Numbered from the stretch's first letter, positions 1 to 10,472 are shown. The stretch is 64,000 nt of DNA from Nocardioides sp. GY 10113 (GCF_004919105.1 NZ_STGK01000012.1:83903-147902), one strand, 5' to 3'. Notes: a model not told the origin generated them from the sequence alone. Program-made: numbers and translations.

Positions 1-934
1 CCGCGGTCCAACGGTCGCCGCGCTCGTCGGCCGCCATGTTGGCCAGCTTGCGGTCCTTGGTGATGCCGGCGTTGTGCACCACCGCGTCCACGCCGCCATG
101 CTTCTCGGTCAGGTGGTGGGCGATCCGCTGCGGCGCGTCCTTCGCGGTGATGTCCAGGGTCAGCCAGTCGCCGTCGAGCTCCTTCATCAGCGACTGCAGC
201 TCGCTGGCCGCCTGCGGTACGTCGAGCCCGACCACCGTGGCGCCGTCGCGGTGCAGCACCCGGGCGATCGCCTCGCCGATGCCGCGGCTGGCGCCGGTGA
301 CCAGGGCGACCTTGCCCTCGAGCGGGCGGGCCCAGTCCTCGACGTTGGTGTGGGTCGCCGCGCCGTGGGCGCCGATCCGGACCACCTGCCCGGAGACGTA
401 GGCGGACTTGGGGGAGAGCAGGAACGCCAGGGTGCTGGTCACCGCCGCCTCCTGGCCCGCGGCGACGTAGACCAGCTGGACGGTGCTGCCCCGGCCGACC
501 TCCTTGCCCAGGCTGCGGGTGAAGCCCTCCAGGGCGCGCTGGGCGACGCGCTCGGCGCCGGCCGTCTGCTCCGGCGGGGTGCCGAGCACGACGATCCGCG
601 CGCACGACGCCAGGCTGCGCAGCACCGGGGTGAAGAAGTCGCGGAGCGCGACCAGCTCGGCGCTGCTGGTCAGGCCGGTGGCGTCGAAGACGATGCCCTT
701 GAACGGCTCGGTCTCGCCGCTGGTCGGGTCGCCGGTGGAGGTCGCGCCGATCAGGTCCAGCAGACCGTGCAGCGACTCGGCCAGCCGGCCGGTGCCGCCG
801 ACCAGCACGGTGCCCTGCACGAGCGGGTCGCCCTCGGCGTACCGCTCGAGGGGGGTGGGGTTGGGGAGGCCGAGGTTCTTGACGAGGAACTTGCCGACCG
901 GGGAGGTCACGAAGCCCTGGTACTTGTCGCTCAT
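1..934 (-). CDS. fabG4: 3-oxoacyl-ACP reductase, FabG4-type (partial, 3' end outside window)
   Basis: High-molecular-weight FabG: an NAD(P)H-dependent 3-oxoacyl thioester reductase of the SDR family. The visible ~311 residues begin MSDKYQGFVTSPVG, run through a flavodoxin-like N-terminal domain, and reach the SDR domain with the nucleotide-binding motif VTGASRGIG and then HNAG. The C-terminal catalytic Tyr-Lys lies beyond base 1. ATG at 934 has only a weak purine stretch upstream. It is divergent from fadA2 across 165 bp, the same pairing as mycobacterial fabG4/fadA2 (Rv0242c/Rv0243), which supports a shared fatty-acyl role. Family assignment is firm; the physiological substrate is inferred. 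Confidence 0.88.
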   Translation of the reverse strand, partial: MSDKYQGFVTSPVGKFLVKNLGLPNPTPLERYAEGDPLVQGTVLVGGTGRLAESLHGLLDLIGATSTGDPTSGETEPFKGIVFDATGLTSSAELVALRDFFTPVLRSLASCARIVVLGTPPEQTAGAERVAQRALEGFTRSLGKEVGRGSTVQLVYVAAGQEAAVTSTLAFLLSPKSAYVSGQVVRIGAHGAATHTNVEDWARPLEGKVALVTGASRGIGEAIARVLHRDGATVVGLDVPQAASELQSLMKELDGDWLTLDITAKDAPQRIAHHLTEKHGGVDAVVHNAGITKDRKLANMAADERGDRWTA

Positions 935-1012
935 GGTGTGCGCCTGCGCCTTTCGCCAGCTGCGAGGGAGTATTGCGAGAATGGTCACGGCGGGCGCCGC
1001 CCGCTGGTCGAA

Positions 1013-1031
1013 TGTAACTGTATGTGTAACT
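1013..1031. promoter_or_regulatory. Direct repeat TGTAACT x2 in fabG4-fadA2 divergent promoter
   Basis: TGTAACT occurs at 1013-1019 and again at 1025-1031, a 12-bp period, in the only AT-richer part of the 165-bp divergent region. The half-site resembles TGCAACT in the palindrome ahead of the TetR gene downstream (3213-3231). It may therefore be a binding site for that regulator, but this is inference from similarity only. Confidence 0.35.
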
Positions 1032-1099
1032 CTGAGTCCACATTTCTTGAAGCACCCGCGCGGTGACCGCCGCGGGACCCGAGTACGAGGATAGGAACC

Positions 1100-2380
1100 A
1101 TGGCTGACACTGCCCGCCGGGCCGCCGTGATCGGCGGCAACCGCATCCCGTTCGCGCGCTCCAACGGTGCGTACGCCGGCGCGTCCAACCAGGAGATGTT
1201 CACCGCCGCCCTGGACGGCCTGGTGGCGCGGTTCGGCCTCGAGGGCGAGCGCCTCGGCGAGGTGGCGGGTGGCGCCGTGCTCAAGCACAGCCGCGACTTC
1301 AACCTGGTCCGCGAGTCCGTCCTCGGCAGCAGGCTCGCCCCCGACACGCCGGCCGTCGACCTGCAGCAGGCCTGCGGCACCGGCCTGCAGGCGATCAACT
1401 ACATCGCCAACAAGATCAAGCTGGGCCAGATCGAGGCCGGGGTCGGCGGCGGCGTCGACACCACCTCCGACGCCCCCATCGCGCTCTCCGAGCGGCTGCG
1501 CAAGAAGCTGATCAAGCTCAACAACGCCCGCACCAACGCCGACCGGCTGCGGGTGCTCGGGTCGCTGCGGCCCGGTGACATCGGGCTGGCCATCCCCAGC
1601 AACGGCGAGCCGCGCACGCGGCTGTCGATGGGCGAGCACCAGGCGCTGACGGCGCTGGAGTGGCAGATCACCCGCGAGGCCCAGGACGAGCTGGCCGTCG
1701 CCTCCCACCACAACCTCGCGGCGTCGTACGACGAGGGGTGGCAGGACGACCTGATCACCCCGTTCCGCGGCCTGGAGCGCGACAACAACCTGCGCGCCGA
1801 CTCCTCCCTGGAGAAGCTCGCGAAGCTCAAGCCGGTCTTCGGCAAGGGCGAGGCGGCGACGATGACCGCCGCGAACTCGACCCCGCTGACCGACGGCGCC
1901 TCCGCGGTGCTGCTGGCCTCGGAGGACTGGGCCGAGGAGCACGGGCTGACCCCGCTCGCCTGGTTCGTCGACTCCGAGGTCGCGGCCGTGGACTTCGTCA
2001 ACGGCGCCGAGGGCCTGCTGATGGCGCCGGCGTACGCCGTCCCGCGGATGCTGGCGCGACACGGCCTGACCCTGCAGGACTTCGACCTGTACGAGATCCA
2101 CGAGGCGTTCGCCTCGCAGGTGCTCTCCACGCTGGCCGCATGGGAGAGCCCGGTGTTCTGCAAGGAGCGCCTCGGCCTGGATGCCCCGCTGGGCTCCATC
2201 GACCGCGACAAGCTGAACGTGAAGGGCTCCTCGCTGGCCGCGGGACACCCGTTCGCCGCCACCGGTGGGCGGATCGTGGCCAACGCCGCGAAGCTGCTCG
2301 CCGCCAACGGCGGTGGCCGGGCGCTGATCTCGGTCTGTGCCGCGGGCGGGCAGGGCGTGGTGGCGATCCTGGAGGCGTGA
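1100..2380 (+). CDS. fadA2: Acetyl-CoA acyltransferase (thiolase), FadA2-like
   Basis: Thiolase of 426 aa that cleaves or condenses 3-ketoacyl-CoA and CoA in beta-oxidation. The nucleophilic Cys is C92 in QQACGTG. The C-terminal catalytic elements are LAAGHPFAATGG and SVCAAGGQG, and EIHEAFA is the usual HEAFA-type block. The start is ATG at 1100. It is divergent from fabG4 and convergent with a TetR gene, separated from it by two tandem hairpins. The synteny matches mycobacterial fadA2. Chain-length specificity cannot be read from the sequence. Confidence 0.92.
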   Translation: MADTARRAAVIGGNRIPFARSNGAYAGASNQEMFTAALDGLVARFGLEGERLGEVAGGAVLKHSRDFNLVRESVLGSRLAPDTPAVDLQQACGTGLQAINYIANKIKLGQIEAGVGGGVDTTSDAPIALSERLRKKLIKLNNARTNADRLRVLGSLRPGDIGLAIPSNGEPRTRLSMGEHQALTALEWQITREAQDELAVASHHNLAASYDEGWQDDLITPFRGLERDNNLRADSSLEKLAKLKPVFGKGEAATMTAANSTPLTDGASAVLLASEDWAEEHGLTPLAWFVDSEVAAVDFVNGAEGLLMAPAYAVPRMLARHGLTLQDFDLYEIHEAFASQVLSTLAAWESPVFCKERLGLDAPLGSIDRDKLNVKGSSLAAGHPFAATGGRIVANAAKLLAANGGGRALISVCAAGGQGVVAILEA

Positions 2381-2385
2381 GCCCT

Positions 2386-2411
2386 GGAATCCCCGGTCGA
2401 CCGGGGATTCC
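2386..2411. terminator. Perfect 26-bp palindrome after fadA2
   Basis: Arms GGAATCCCCGGTC and GACCGGGGATTCC abut with no spacer, five bases after the fadA2 stop codon. There is no T tract, as is common for actinobacterial terminators. It lies between convergent fadA2 and the TetR gene, so it could act in both directions. Confidence 0.7.
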
Positions 2412-2413
2412 CG

Positions 2414-2445
2414 CGCGTGACGGCCACTGCAATGGCCGTCACGCG
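2414..2445. terminator. Second tandem hairpin after fadA2
   Basis: Perfect 13-bp arms CGCGTGACGGCCA (2414-2426) and its complement (2433-2445) enclose a 6-nt loop. It begins two bases after the preceding palindrome, giving a back-to-back double terminator in the convergent gap. Confidence 0.65.
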
Positions 2446-2491
2446 AGGGAAGTGGCCGTCCGGTGGGGCGCGTGGGGCGCCCGGGACACGG

Positions 2492-3193
2492 TCAGGCCGT
2501 CGTACGCGCGGGCGACATCAGTGCCAGCGCCGAGGCCACGAGGTAGGAGCGGACCTGCTCCGGGGAGACCGCGCCGACGGTGGGGATGCCGGGCGCGGAC
2601 TCTCCGACCAGGATCCCCAGCCGGGCGAGCTGCAGCGCGCCGAGGCCGCTGGAGTAGAGCATGTTGGCCAGCAGCGTCGGGTCCTCGCTGCTGGCGAAGA
2701 TCCCCGAGGCCTGCCCGGCGGCGAGCGCGTCGGAGAGCACCTTGAGGGTGGAGCTGATCGCCCGGCCGACCCGGAACAGGGCGCTTTCGGAGAGCTCGTC
2801 GAGCAGCTCGTGGCCGGGCCGGGTCATCAGCGCGTGGGAGCAGTCGATGAACGCCGGGTGCGCCACCCCGTAGTCGACGAACGCGCCCACCAGCGCCTGC
2901 AGCTGCTCGACCGGGTCCGTGGAGGTCGCGACCGCCGCACGCAGCGCCTCGCCCAGCTCCTCCAGGTAGCCGACCAGCGTCAGGGCGACGATCTCCTCCT
3001 TGCCGGTGAAGTGGCGGTAGACGATCGCGCGGTTGATCCCGACGGCGGTCGCGATCTCCTCGATCTGCACGTCCCGGACGCCCTTGGCGTCGAAGATCTG
3101 CCGGGTGGCGCCGATGATCTGAGCCTCGCGCTCGCGTCGTCGCGCCGCTGCCGCCTTGCGCCGACCATCCGTCGGCGGTGCCGGGGTGACCAT
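2492..3193 (-). CDS. TetR/AcrR family regulator
   Basis: Predicted repressor of 233 aa. The N-terminal helix-turn-helix runs over about residues 18-65 (IIGATRQIF...VGINRAIVYRHF), followed by an all-helical ligand domain. I chose ATG 3193 because TACACT (+ strand 3201-3206) sits 7 nt upstream as a -10 element, implying a leaderless message. An upstream in-frame start would run through the operator-like palindrome at 3213-3231, which lies just behind this -10 and suggests autorepression. Ligand unknown. The convergent neighbour fadA2 and the similar half-sites in its promoter suggest acyl-CoA control. Confidence 0.85.
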   Translation of the reverse strand: MVTPAPPTDGRRKAAAARRREREAQIIGATRQIFDAKGVRDVQIEEIATAVGINRAIVYRHFTGKEEIVALTLVGYLEELGEALRAAVATSTDPVEQLQALVGAFVDYGVAHPAFIDCSHALMTRPGHELLDELSESALFRVGRAISSTLKVLSDALAAGQASGIFASSEDPTLLANMLYSSGLGALQLARLGILVGESAPGIPTVGAVSPEQVRSYLVASALALMSPARTTA

Positions 3194-3212
3194 GTCAGCG
3201 AGTGTACGGCGT

Positions 3213-3231
3213 GTGCAACTCGCAGTTGCAC
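3213..3231. promoter_or_regulatory. Operator-like palindrome upstream of TetR gene
   Basis: GTGCAACT - CGC - AGTTGCAC, perfect 8-bp arms. It lies immediately upstream of the -10 element of the leaderless TetR gene, a typical autoregulatory position. A further half GTTGCAC occurs at 3236-3242. Confidence 0.6.
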
Positions 3232-3270
3232 CGTTGTTGCACGGCACGCTCCGGGCCGTCCGGGTGAGGG

Positions 3271-4809
3271 TCAGTCAGTGCTCGGTCCGCCGCCCAGGTA
3301 CGCCCGCACGGTGTCGATCGTGTCGGCCTCCGCCACGGGCTTGTCGTCGCGGTAGTGCACGACCCGCGCGAAGCGCAGCGCCGCGCCACCGGGGTAGCGG
3401 GTCGACCGCTGGACGCCGTCGAACGCGATCTCGACGACCTGCTCGGGCCGGACGTGGACCACATGGCCGTCGCGGTGCGTCTCCAGTTCAAGGAACCGCT
3501 CGGTCTGCCACGCGAGCATCGCGTCGGTCATCCCCTTGAAGGTCTTGCCCACCATCACCCAGCCGGAGCCGTCGGCCGCCCGGGCGCCGAGGTGGATGTT
3601 GGAGAGCCAGCCGCGCCGCCGCCCCGAGCCCCACTCGACGGCCAGCACCACCAGGTCGAGGGTGTGCACGGGTTTCACCTTGACCCACGCCGAGCCCCGG
3701 CGGCCCGCGTCGTACGGCGCCCCGGGGGCCTTGACCACCACCCCCTCGTGGCCCGCCGCGAGCACCCGCCGCGCGAACTCCTCGGCCGCCGCGGGGTCCG
3801 CGCCGCGCCACCGCGCCACCCGGTGCTGCTCGGGCACCAGGCCCGCCAGCAGGTCCCAACGCTCCTGGGCGGGCGCGGCGAGCAGGTCCCGCCCGTCGAG
3901 GTGCAGCAGGTCGAAGAAGTACGGCGCCACGCGGGCGCCGCCCGCCCCGGTGCTCGCGGTGCGCGCGGCCGTCTCCTGGAACGGTCGCGGGCGGCCGTCG
4001 GGCCCCACCAGCAGCGCCTCGCCGTCGAGCACGAGGTCGCCACCGGGCAGTGCCGCCACGACGTCGACCACCTCGGGCAGGCGGGCGGTGATCTCCTCCA
4101 GGGTCCGGGTCACCAGCAGCACCTCGCCGCCCCGCCGGTGGGCCTGGATCCGGATGCCGTCGAGCTTGGCGTCGACCGCGAGCCCGGTGCCGGCCGCGCC
4201 GGCGACAGCACCGACCTTCTCCCACGCGGCGGCGAGGTCGGGCGCGGAGGCGGCGAGCATCGGCAGCACCGGCCGGCCGACCTCGAACCGGATCGCGTCC
4301 AGGGTCCCGGCGAACGCCTGGGCCACGACCGGCGGTACGCCGCCGGCGAGCATCGCCGCCCGCCGTACCTCCGCCACCGGGTGCGACGTGGCGGCCGCGA
4401 GCGCATCGACGAGCAGTGCGTCCGAGGCGCCCTGCCGGACCTCGCCGAGCGCGGCCGCGCGCAGCCAGGCCTGCTCGGCCTCGGTGGCGCCGGCGAAGAG
4501 CGAGGTCGCGGCGGCGGTGCGGGCGCCCGCCGAGCCCGGGCCTGCCAGTGCGGCCATCGCGTCGAACGCCGCGTCCACCGCCACCACGGTCAGCGAGGGC
4601 GCGGGAGCCGGCGGCGGCAGGTCGCGCAGGGACCGCCAGCCGAGGCCGGTGCGCCGCTGCCGCAGCCGCCCGGCGAGGTAGCGCGCCACGAGGGCGCGCT
4701 CGTCGGGCTCGGCGGCGGCCAGGGCCTCGGCGATCAGCCGGGTCTTCTCGGTCCGAGCCGGGGTGGCGGCGACCGCCGCGGAGGTGGAGACCAGGTCGCT
4801 GAGCAGCAC
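3271..4809 (-). CDS. ligB: ATP-dependent DNA ligase (LigB type)
   Basis: DNA ligase of 512 aa that seals nicks through a ligase-AMP intermediate. The adenylated lysine is K215 in motif I, KLDGIR. Motif III-type LVLDGEAL, motif IV EGVVVK and motif V AWVKVK follow in order. The first ~200 residues are the helical N-terminal domain typical of actinobacterial LigB, and the C-terminal OB-fold includes SNIHLGA and VGKTFKGM. The start is GTG at 4809 behind AAGGTGA. It lies upstream of the TetR gene in the same direction. It is probably an accessory repair ligase beside the NAD-dependent LigA encoded elsewhere. Confidence 0.93.
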   Translation of the reverse strand: MLLSDLVSTSAAVAATPARTEKTRLIAEALAAAEPDERALVARYLAGRLRQRRTGLGWRSLRDLPPPAPAPSLTVVAVDAAFDAMAALAGPGSAGARTAAATSLFAGATEAEQAWLRAAALGEVRQGASDALLVDALAAATSHPVAEVRRAAMLAGGVPPVVAQAFAGTLDAIRFEVGRPVLPMLAASAPDLAAAWEKVGAVAGAAGTGLAVDAKLDGIRIQAHRRGGEVLLVTRTLEEITARLPEVVDVVAALPGGDLVLDGEALLVGPDGRPRPFQETAARTASTGAGGARVAPYFFDLLHLDGRDLLAAPAQERWDLLAGLVPEQHRVARWRGADPAAAEEFARRVLAAGHEGVVVKAPGAPYDAGRRGSAWVKVKPVHTLDLVVLAVEWGSGRRRGWLSNIHLGARAADGSGWVMVGKTFKGMTDAMLAWQTERFLELETHRDGHVVHVRPEQVVEIAFDGVQRSTRYPGGAALRFARVVHYRDDKPVAEADTIDTVRAYLGGGPSTD

Positions 4810-4861
4810 GCGATCACCTTGCCACCCGGGTCCGACGCCGATCAGCCGGTGCCCGGCCGCG

Positions 4862-5473
4862 TCAGTGCGTGGCCTCGAGCACCGCGGCGGTGACCGCCCC
4901 GCGGATCACCAGCTCGAAGATCTCGTCGAGCTCCAACCCCGGCTGGTCCTCGACCCCGTCGAAGTCGCCGAAGTAGCCGGCGACCTCGAGCGAGACGAAG
5001 CCGTGCAGCGCGGCGAAGACCGCGGTGCCGGTCATCAGCAGCCGATCCTCGGGGAGGCCGGCCGAGCGCACCATCACGGCGAGCGCCTCGATCGCGTCGA
5101 TCGCCGCGCTGTAGAACGCCTCGCGGTCCAGCGGCGGCCGGGTCAGGGCGGCGTACCGCTGCGGGTTGGCCAGCGCGAACGAGCGCAGCTCGTGGCTGAG
5201 CGCACGCAGCCCGTCGGCGCCGGAGTGCCCCATCGCCGCGCGCCGGACGTGGTCGCCGAGCATCCGCATCGCGCGCACCTGGATCAGCGCGCGCAGCTCC
5301 TCGAGGTTCGCCACGTGGTTGTAGAGCGAGGAGACCCGGGCGTCGAGCTCCGCGGCCAGGGATGTCATGGTCAGGGCGTCGTAGCCGTCGCGGTCCACCA
5401 GCGCCTCGGCCGCCTGCAGCACGACCTCCTGGTCCAGCCGCCCACGGCGGGGCCGTGCACTCTCGAGGCTCAC
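4862..5473 (-). CDS. TetR family regulator with TetR-C-type C-terminal domain
   Basis: Repressor-like protein of 203 aa. The start is GTG 5473, preceded by the Shine-Dalgarno AGGAG (ACACAGGAGACACC). The HTH is VVLQAAEALVDRDGYDALTMTSLAAEL...VSSLYNHV near residues 14-50. The C-terminal half (LRSFALANPQRYAALTRPP...FAALHGFVSLEVAGYF) resembles the TetR_C_33/WHG-type ligand domain. It is divergent from the alkA-like gene across ~125 bp that contain a short inverted repeat. Target and ligand are unknown. Confidence 0.85.
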   Translation of the reverse strand: MSLESARPRRGRLDQEVVLQAAEALVDRDGYDALTMTSLAAELDARVSSLYNHVANLEELRALIQVRAMRMLGDHVRRAAMGHSGADGLRALSHELRSFALANPQRYAALTRPPLDREAFYSAAIDAIEALAVMVRSAGLPEDRLLMTGTAVFAALHGFVSLEVAGYFGDFDGVEDQPGLELDEIFELVIRGAVTAAVLEATH

Positions 5474-5498
5474 GGTGTCTCCTGTGTGCGAAGGTATT

Positions 5499-5512
5499 TC
5501 GTGCTGACACGA
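5499..5512. promoter_or_regulatory. Short inverted repeat upstream of TetR (4862-5473)
   Basis: TCGTG - CTGA - CACGA, 5-bp arms, 26 bases upstream of the TetR GTG start in the divergent intergenic region. It is plausibly the autoregulatory operator, but the arms are short and could arise by chance. Confidence 0.35.
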
Positions 5513-5597
5513 GACATCGTAGTGGTGCGGCCGTCGACCGCGACCGGGCGGTCCGTCGGGCGTCGTGACCGGCAGCGTCCTGGCTAGAGTCGTCGGC

Positions 5598-6524
5598 ATG
5601 TCGGAGACGCCGTCGCGGCGCACGTGGCGCCCGGGCCGCCCGGTCCCGGTCGGGCGCCTGCTGGGCCAGCACCGGCGCGGCGGCGGGGACCCGACGCTCG
5701 TGGTCCGCGGGCACCGGCACTGGCGGGCCTGCCGCACCCCTGTGGGCGCGGCGACGCTGGCGGTGTCGGCCCAGGCCGGCGACGGCACGATCGACGCCGA
5801 GGCCTGGGGGCCCGGCGCCGACTGGGCGCTCGAGCAGCTCCCGGAGCTGTTGGGGGAGGCCGATGACTGGAGCGGCTTCGAGCCGCGCCATCCGCTGCTG
5901 GCCGAGATCCGGCGCCGCCACCCGCACCTGCGGCAGGGGCGCACCGGTCTGCTGCTGGAGGCCCTGGTGCCGGCGATCATCGAGCAGAAGGTCACCGGGC
6001 AGGAGGCCTTCGGCGGGTTCCGCGCGCTGGTACGCCGCCACGGCGAGGACGCTCCTGGCCCCGGCGCCGAGCTGCGGCTCCGGCTCCAGCCGGACGCCGC
6101 GACGCTGGCGGCGATCCCGTCCTGGGAGTGGCTCGCGCTGCACGTCGACCCGGCCCGCTCGCGGGCGCTGGTGCAGGTGGCGCGGCGCGGCGACGCCGCC
6201 TGGGCGCGCGTCGGGGCGGGGTCCGCCGAGGAGGTCGACCGGGCCCTGCGCAGCATCCCCGGCGTCGGCGTCTGGACCAGCGCCGAGGTCCGGCAGCGGG
6301 CGCTGGGCGACCCGGACGCGGTCTCCTTCGGCGACTACCACGTGGCCAAGGACGTCGGTTGGGCGCTGACCGGTGCCCCGTTCGACGACCGGGCCCTCGC
6401 GGCGTACCTGGAGCCCTGGCGCCCGCACCGCGGCCGGGTGCCGTTCCTGATCGCGGCCGCGGCCCTGGGCAAGCCCCGCCGTGGCCCCCGCATGGCCCCG
6501 CGCGCGCACCTCCCGTCCCGCTAG
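5598..6524 (+). CDS. DNA-3-methyladenine glycosylase 2 family (AlkA-like, HhH-GPD)
   Basis: Base-excision repair glycosylase of 308 aa that removes alkylated purines. The helix-hairpin-helix lies near residues 219-231 (IPGVGVWTSAEV). The catalytic Asp of the GPD loop is D246 in SFGDYHVAKD. Upstream, EALVPAIIEQKVTGQEA is the characteristic helix of this superfamily. ATG 5598 follows TAGAGT (5585-5590) by 7 nt, so the message is probably leaderless. It stands alone and is divergent from a TetR gene. Nothing in the gene suggests the Ada regulatory domains. Confidence 0.87.
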   Translation: MSETPSRRTWRPGRPVPVGRLLGQHRRGGGDPTLVVRGHRHWRACRTPVGAATLAVSAQAGDGTIDAEAWGPGADWALEQLPELLGEADDWSGFEPRHPLLAEIRRRHPHLRQGRTGLLLEALVPAIIEQKVTGQEAFGGFRALVRRHGEDAPGPGAELRLRLQPDAATLAAIPSWEWLALHVDPARSRALVQVARRGDAAWARVGAGSAEEVDRALRSIPGVGVWTSAEVRQRALGDPDAVSFGDYHVAKDVGWALTGAPFDDRALAAYLEPWRPHRGRVPFLIAAAALGKPRRGPRMAPRAHLPSR

Positions 6525-6613
6525 CGTTTGCGCAGGTGACGGCGTCGGTCCAGGGTCCGCGGGCCCACCGGGGCCGGGCGCGGGCGGTGGGCCGGCTCCA
6601 CTAGATTGTGCGC

Positions 6614-7885
<1,272 letters not shown>

Positions 7886-7947
7886 GCCGACCCGCGCCGG
7901 GCGGCGCCGTGAGCAGGGCTGTCGGCGCCACCTCGTAGGCTCGCACC

Positions 7948-10080
7948 ATGCGTCCGGTCACCGATCTCGAGCGTCGCGTCGCGCCGCTGCACGTCGAGTC
8001 CGACTACCAGCCCTCCGGCGACCAGCCCGCGGCGATCAAGGAGATCACCCGCCGGCTGAACGCGGGTGAGCAGGACGTGGTGCTGCTCGGAGCCACGGGC
8101 ACCGGCAAGACGGCGAGCGTGGCCTGGGTCGCCGAGCAGGTGCAGCGGCCGATGCTGGTGCTGCAGCCCAACAAGACGCTGGCCGCGCAGTTCGCCAACG
8201 AGCTGCGCCAGCTGTTCCCCAAGAACGCCATCGAGTACTTCGTCAGCTACTACGACTACTACCAGCCCGAGGCGTACGTCCCGCAGACCGACACCTACAT
8301 CGAGAAGGACTCCTCGATCAACGAGGAGGTCGAGCGGCTGCGCCACTCGGCGACCAACTCGCTGCTGACCCGCCGCGACGTGATCGTGGTCTCCACGGTC
8401 TCCTGCATCTACGGCCTGGGCACCCCGCAGGAGTACGTCGACCGGATGGTCCGGCTCCGGGTGGGGGAGGAGCACGACCGCGACTCCGTGCTGCGTCGGC
8501 TGGTCGAGATCCAGTACACCCGCAACGACCTCGCGTTCACCCGTGGCACCTTCCGGGTCCGGGGCGACACCCTGGAGATCTTCCCGGTGTACGAGGAGAT
8601 GGCGGTCCGGATCGAGTTCTTCGGCGACGAGATCGAGCGGCTGATGACGCTGCACCCGGTCACCGGCGAGGTGCTCACCGAGGACTCCGAGCTCTACATC
8701 TTCCCGGCCAGCCACTACGTCGCCGGCCCGGAGCGGATGGAGCGGGCGATCGCCGGGATCGAGGCGGAGCTGGCCGAGCAGCTGGCCGCCTTCGAGCGGC
8801 AGGGCAAGATGCTCGAGGCCCAGCGGCTGCGGATGCGCACGACGTACGACATCGAGATGATGCGCCAGGTCGGCTCGTGCTCGGGGATCGAGAACTACTC
8901 GATGCACATGGACGGCCGCGGCCGCGGCACCGCGCCCAACACGCTCCTCGACTACTTCCCCGAGGACTTCGTGTTGGTGATCGACGAGTCGCACGTCACG
9001 GTGCCGCAGGTCGGTGGCATGTACGAGGGCGACATGTCGCGCAAGCGCAACCTGGTCGAGCACGGCTTCCGGCTGCCCAGCGCGATGGACAACCGGCCGC
9101 TGCGCTGGGAGGAGTTCGTGGAGCGGATCGGGCAGACCATCTACCTCTCCGCGACGCCGGGCGACTACGAGCTGGACCGGGTCCAGGGCGACGTCGTGGA
9201 GCAGATCATCCGCCCGACCGGGCTCGTCGACCCGCACGTCGTGGTCAAGCCGACCAAGGGCCAGATCGACGACCTGATCGGCGAGATCCGCGCGCGCACC
9301 GAGAAGGAGGAGCGGGTCCTGGTCACGACGTTGACCAAGAAGATGTCCGAGGACCTCACCGACTACCTCCTCGACGCCGGGATCCGCACCCGCTACCTGC
9401 ACTCGGAGGTCGACACCCTCAAGCGGGTCGAGCTGCTCCGCGACCTGCGGCTGGGCGCCTACGACGTACTGGTCGGCATCAACCTGCTGCGCGAGGGCCT
9501 CGACCTGCCGGAGGTCTCGCTGGTCGCCATCCTGGATGCGGACAAGGAGGGCTTCCTGCGCTCGGACAAGTCGCTGATCCAGACCATCGGCCGCGCGGCG
9601 CGCAACGTCTCCGGCGAGGTCCACATGTACGCCGACAAGGTGACCCCGTCGATGGCCTCGGCGATCGAGGAGACCGAGCGTCGCCGGGCCAAGCAGATCG
9701 CCTACAACACCGAGAACGGGATCGACCCGCAGCCGCTGCGCAAGAAGATCGCCGACATCACCGAGATGCTCGCCCGCGAGGACGAGACGACCCAGGAGCT
9801 GCTGCAGACCTGGGCCGACGTGGGCCAGAAGGGTCGGGCCGGTGGCGTGAAGGCCCGCCAGGGCTCGCCGACCCCGGCGCTGCGCTCCACCGACGTGGGC
9901 GCGCACAGCAAGGACCTGGCCGGCCTGCCCAGCTCGGACCTCGCCGCGCTGATCCAGGACCTCACCGACCAGATGAAGGCGGCGGCCGCGGAGCTGCAGT
10001 TCGAGCTGGCCGCACGCCTGCGCGACGAGATCGGCGAGCTCAAGAAGGAGCTCCGCCAGATGATGGAAGCAACGAAGTGA
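7948..10080 (+). CDS. uvrB: UvrABC system protein B
   Basis: Nucleotide-excision-repair helicase of 710 aa that verifies damage after UvrA loading and recruits UvrC. Walker A is GATGTGKT (residues 48-55). The damage-probing beta-hairpin is the Tyr-rich [13 protein letters not shown] stretch near residue 100, with VIDESHVT as the DEAD-type box. The C-terminal UVR motif is in [13 protein letters not shown]...[13 protein letters not shown]. Length and all motifs are standard. ATG 7948 is 6 nt after TAGGCT (7936-7941), a leaderless arrangement. The gene is followed by a long stem-loop. Confidence 0.98.
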   Translation: MRPVTDLERRVAPLHVESDYQPSGDQPAAIKEITRRLNAGEQDVVLLGATGTGKTASVAWVAEQVQRPMLVLQPNKTLAAQFANELRQLFPKNAIEYFVSYYDYYQPEAYVPQTDTYIEKDSSINEEVERLRHSATNSLLTRRDVIVVSTVSCIYGLGTPQEYVDRMVRLRVGEEHDRDSVLRRLVEIQYTRNDLAFTRGTFRVRGDTLEIFPVYEEMAVRIEFFGDEIERLMTLHPVTGEVLTEDSELYIFPASHYVAGPERMERAIAGIEAELAEQLAAFERQGKMLEAQRLRMRTTYDIEMMRQVGSCSGIENYSMHMDGRGRGTAPNTLLDYFPEDFVLVIDESHVTVPQVGGMYEGDMSRKRNLVEHGFRLPSAMDNRPLRWEEFVERIGQTIYLSATPGDYELDRVQGDVVEQIIRPTGLVDPHVVVKPTKGQIDDLIGEIRARTEKEERVLVTTLTKKMSEDLTDYLLDAGIRTRYLHSEVDTLKRVELLRDLRLGAYDVLVGINLLREGLDLPEVSLVAILDADKEGFLRSDKSLIQTIGRAARNVSGEVHMYADKVTPSMASAIEETERRRAKQIAYNTENGIDPQPLRKKIADITEMLAREDETTQELLQTWADVGQKGRAGGVKARQGSPTPALRSTDVGAHSKDLAGLPSSDLAALIQDLTDQMKAAAAELQFELAARLRDEIGELKKELRQMMEATK

Positions 10081-10168
10081 GGAGGAACTGCCGAGCGAGG
10101 AACGAGCTCGAGTAGTTCCGACGAACGAGGAGCAGCGCGAGCGAAGCGAGCGCCGGCGACCAAGTGAG

Positions 10169-10206
10169 CCGACTGAAGGTCGAGCGGGTACGCGCTCGTC
10201 AGTCGG
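10169..10206. terminator. Stem-loop downstream of uvrB
   Basis: Outer arms CCGACTGA/TCAGTCGG and inner arms CGAGCG/CGCTCG form a long interrupted stem 89 bases after the uvrB stop codon. It is likely the uvrB terminator, insulating the mce promoter. Confidence 0.55.
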
Positions 10207-10420
10207 GTCGCTAGCTGGCGACCGCGTGAGCCGCCACTGGTGGTTCGCCGGCCTCGGGCGTTCCCCATCCCGAGCGCCCCAGCGCAGTCGCCGCGACGCG
10301 GTGTCACGCATTTTCTCCCGAGGCCGTGACCGTCGCCACACCTGCCTCGTTGGATCACTTGAAACAAATGGTCGCGCATCGGGCCGTAACGCGAACGTGC
10401 CTTGTTGCGTTGGTCACAAC

Positions 10421-10434
10421 GAGAACACGTTCTA
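10421..10434. promoter_or_regulatory. KstR-like box, mce4 operon
   Basis: GAGAACACGTTCTA matches the mycobacterial KstR consensus TnnAACnnGTTnnA except for the first base. It lies 39 bp upstream of the chosen yrbE4A start and would place the importer operon under KstR. Confidence 0.75.
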
Positions 10435-10472
10435 GTCGGCCGATGGCGATCGATTCGGGAGGAGAGCGATCC

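Larger units (their letters stand above)
10081..10472. other. 392-bp gap between uvrB and mce operon
   Basis: No supported gene. The first half holds repeat-like DNA (GCGCGAGCGAAGCGAGCGCC near 10126, similar to the dispersed family listed elsewhere) and the uvrB stem-loop at 10169-10206. A smaller GGTCGC/GCGACC hairpin lies at 10206-10223. The second half is more AT-rich and is the mce promoter region: CGTTG-GTCA-CAACG at 10408-10421 abuts a KstR-like box. Confidence 0.6.

Noticed and set aside
5474..6256. Extended TetR (464 aa) starting at 6256
   Set aside because: The extension is antisense to the alkA-like gene. GTG 5473 has a clear AGGAG and starts the normal TetR fold.
10408..10421. CGTTG-GTCA-CAACG as an independent operator for mce
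   Set aside because: Short arms next to a better KstR box. Mentioned in the gap description but not supported as a separate site.
10326..10472. Longer YrbE4A starting at 10326 or 10443
   Set aside because: The first would place the KstR box inside the coding region. The second has no ribosome site and lies 8 nt from the box, while GTG 10473 has GGGAGGAG at ideal spacing.
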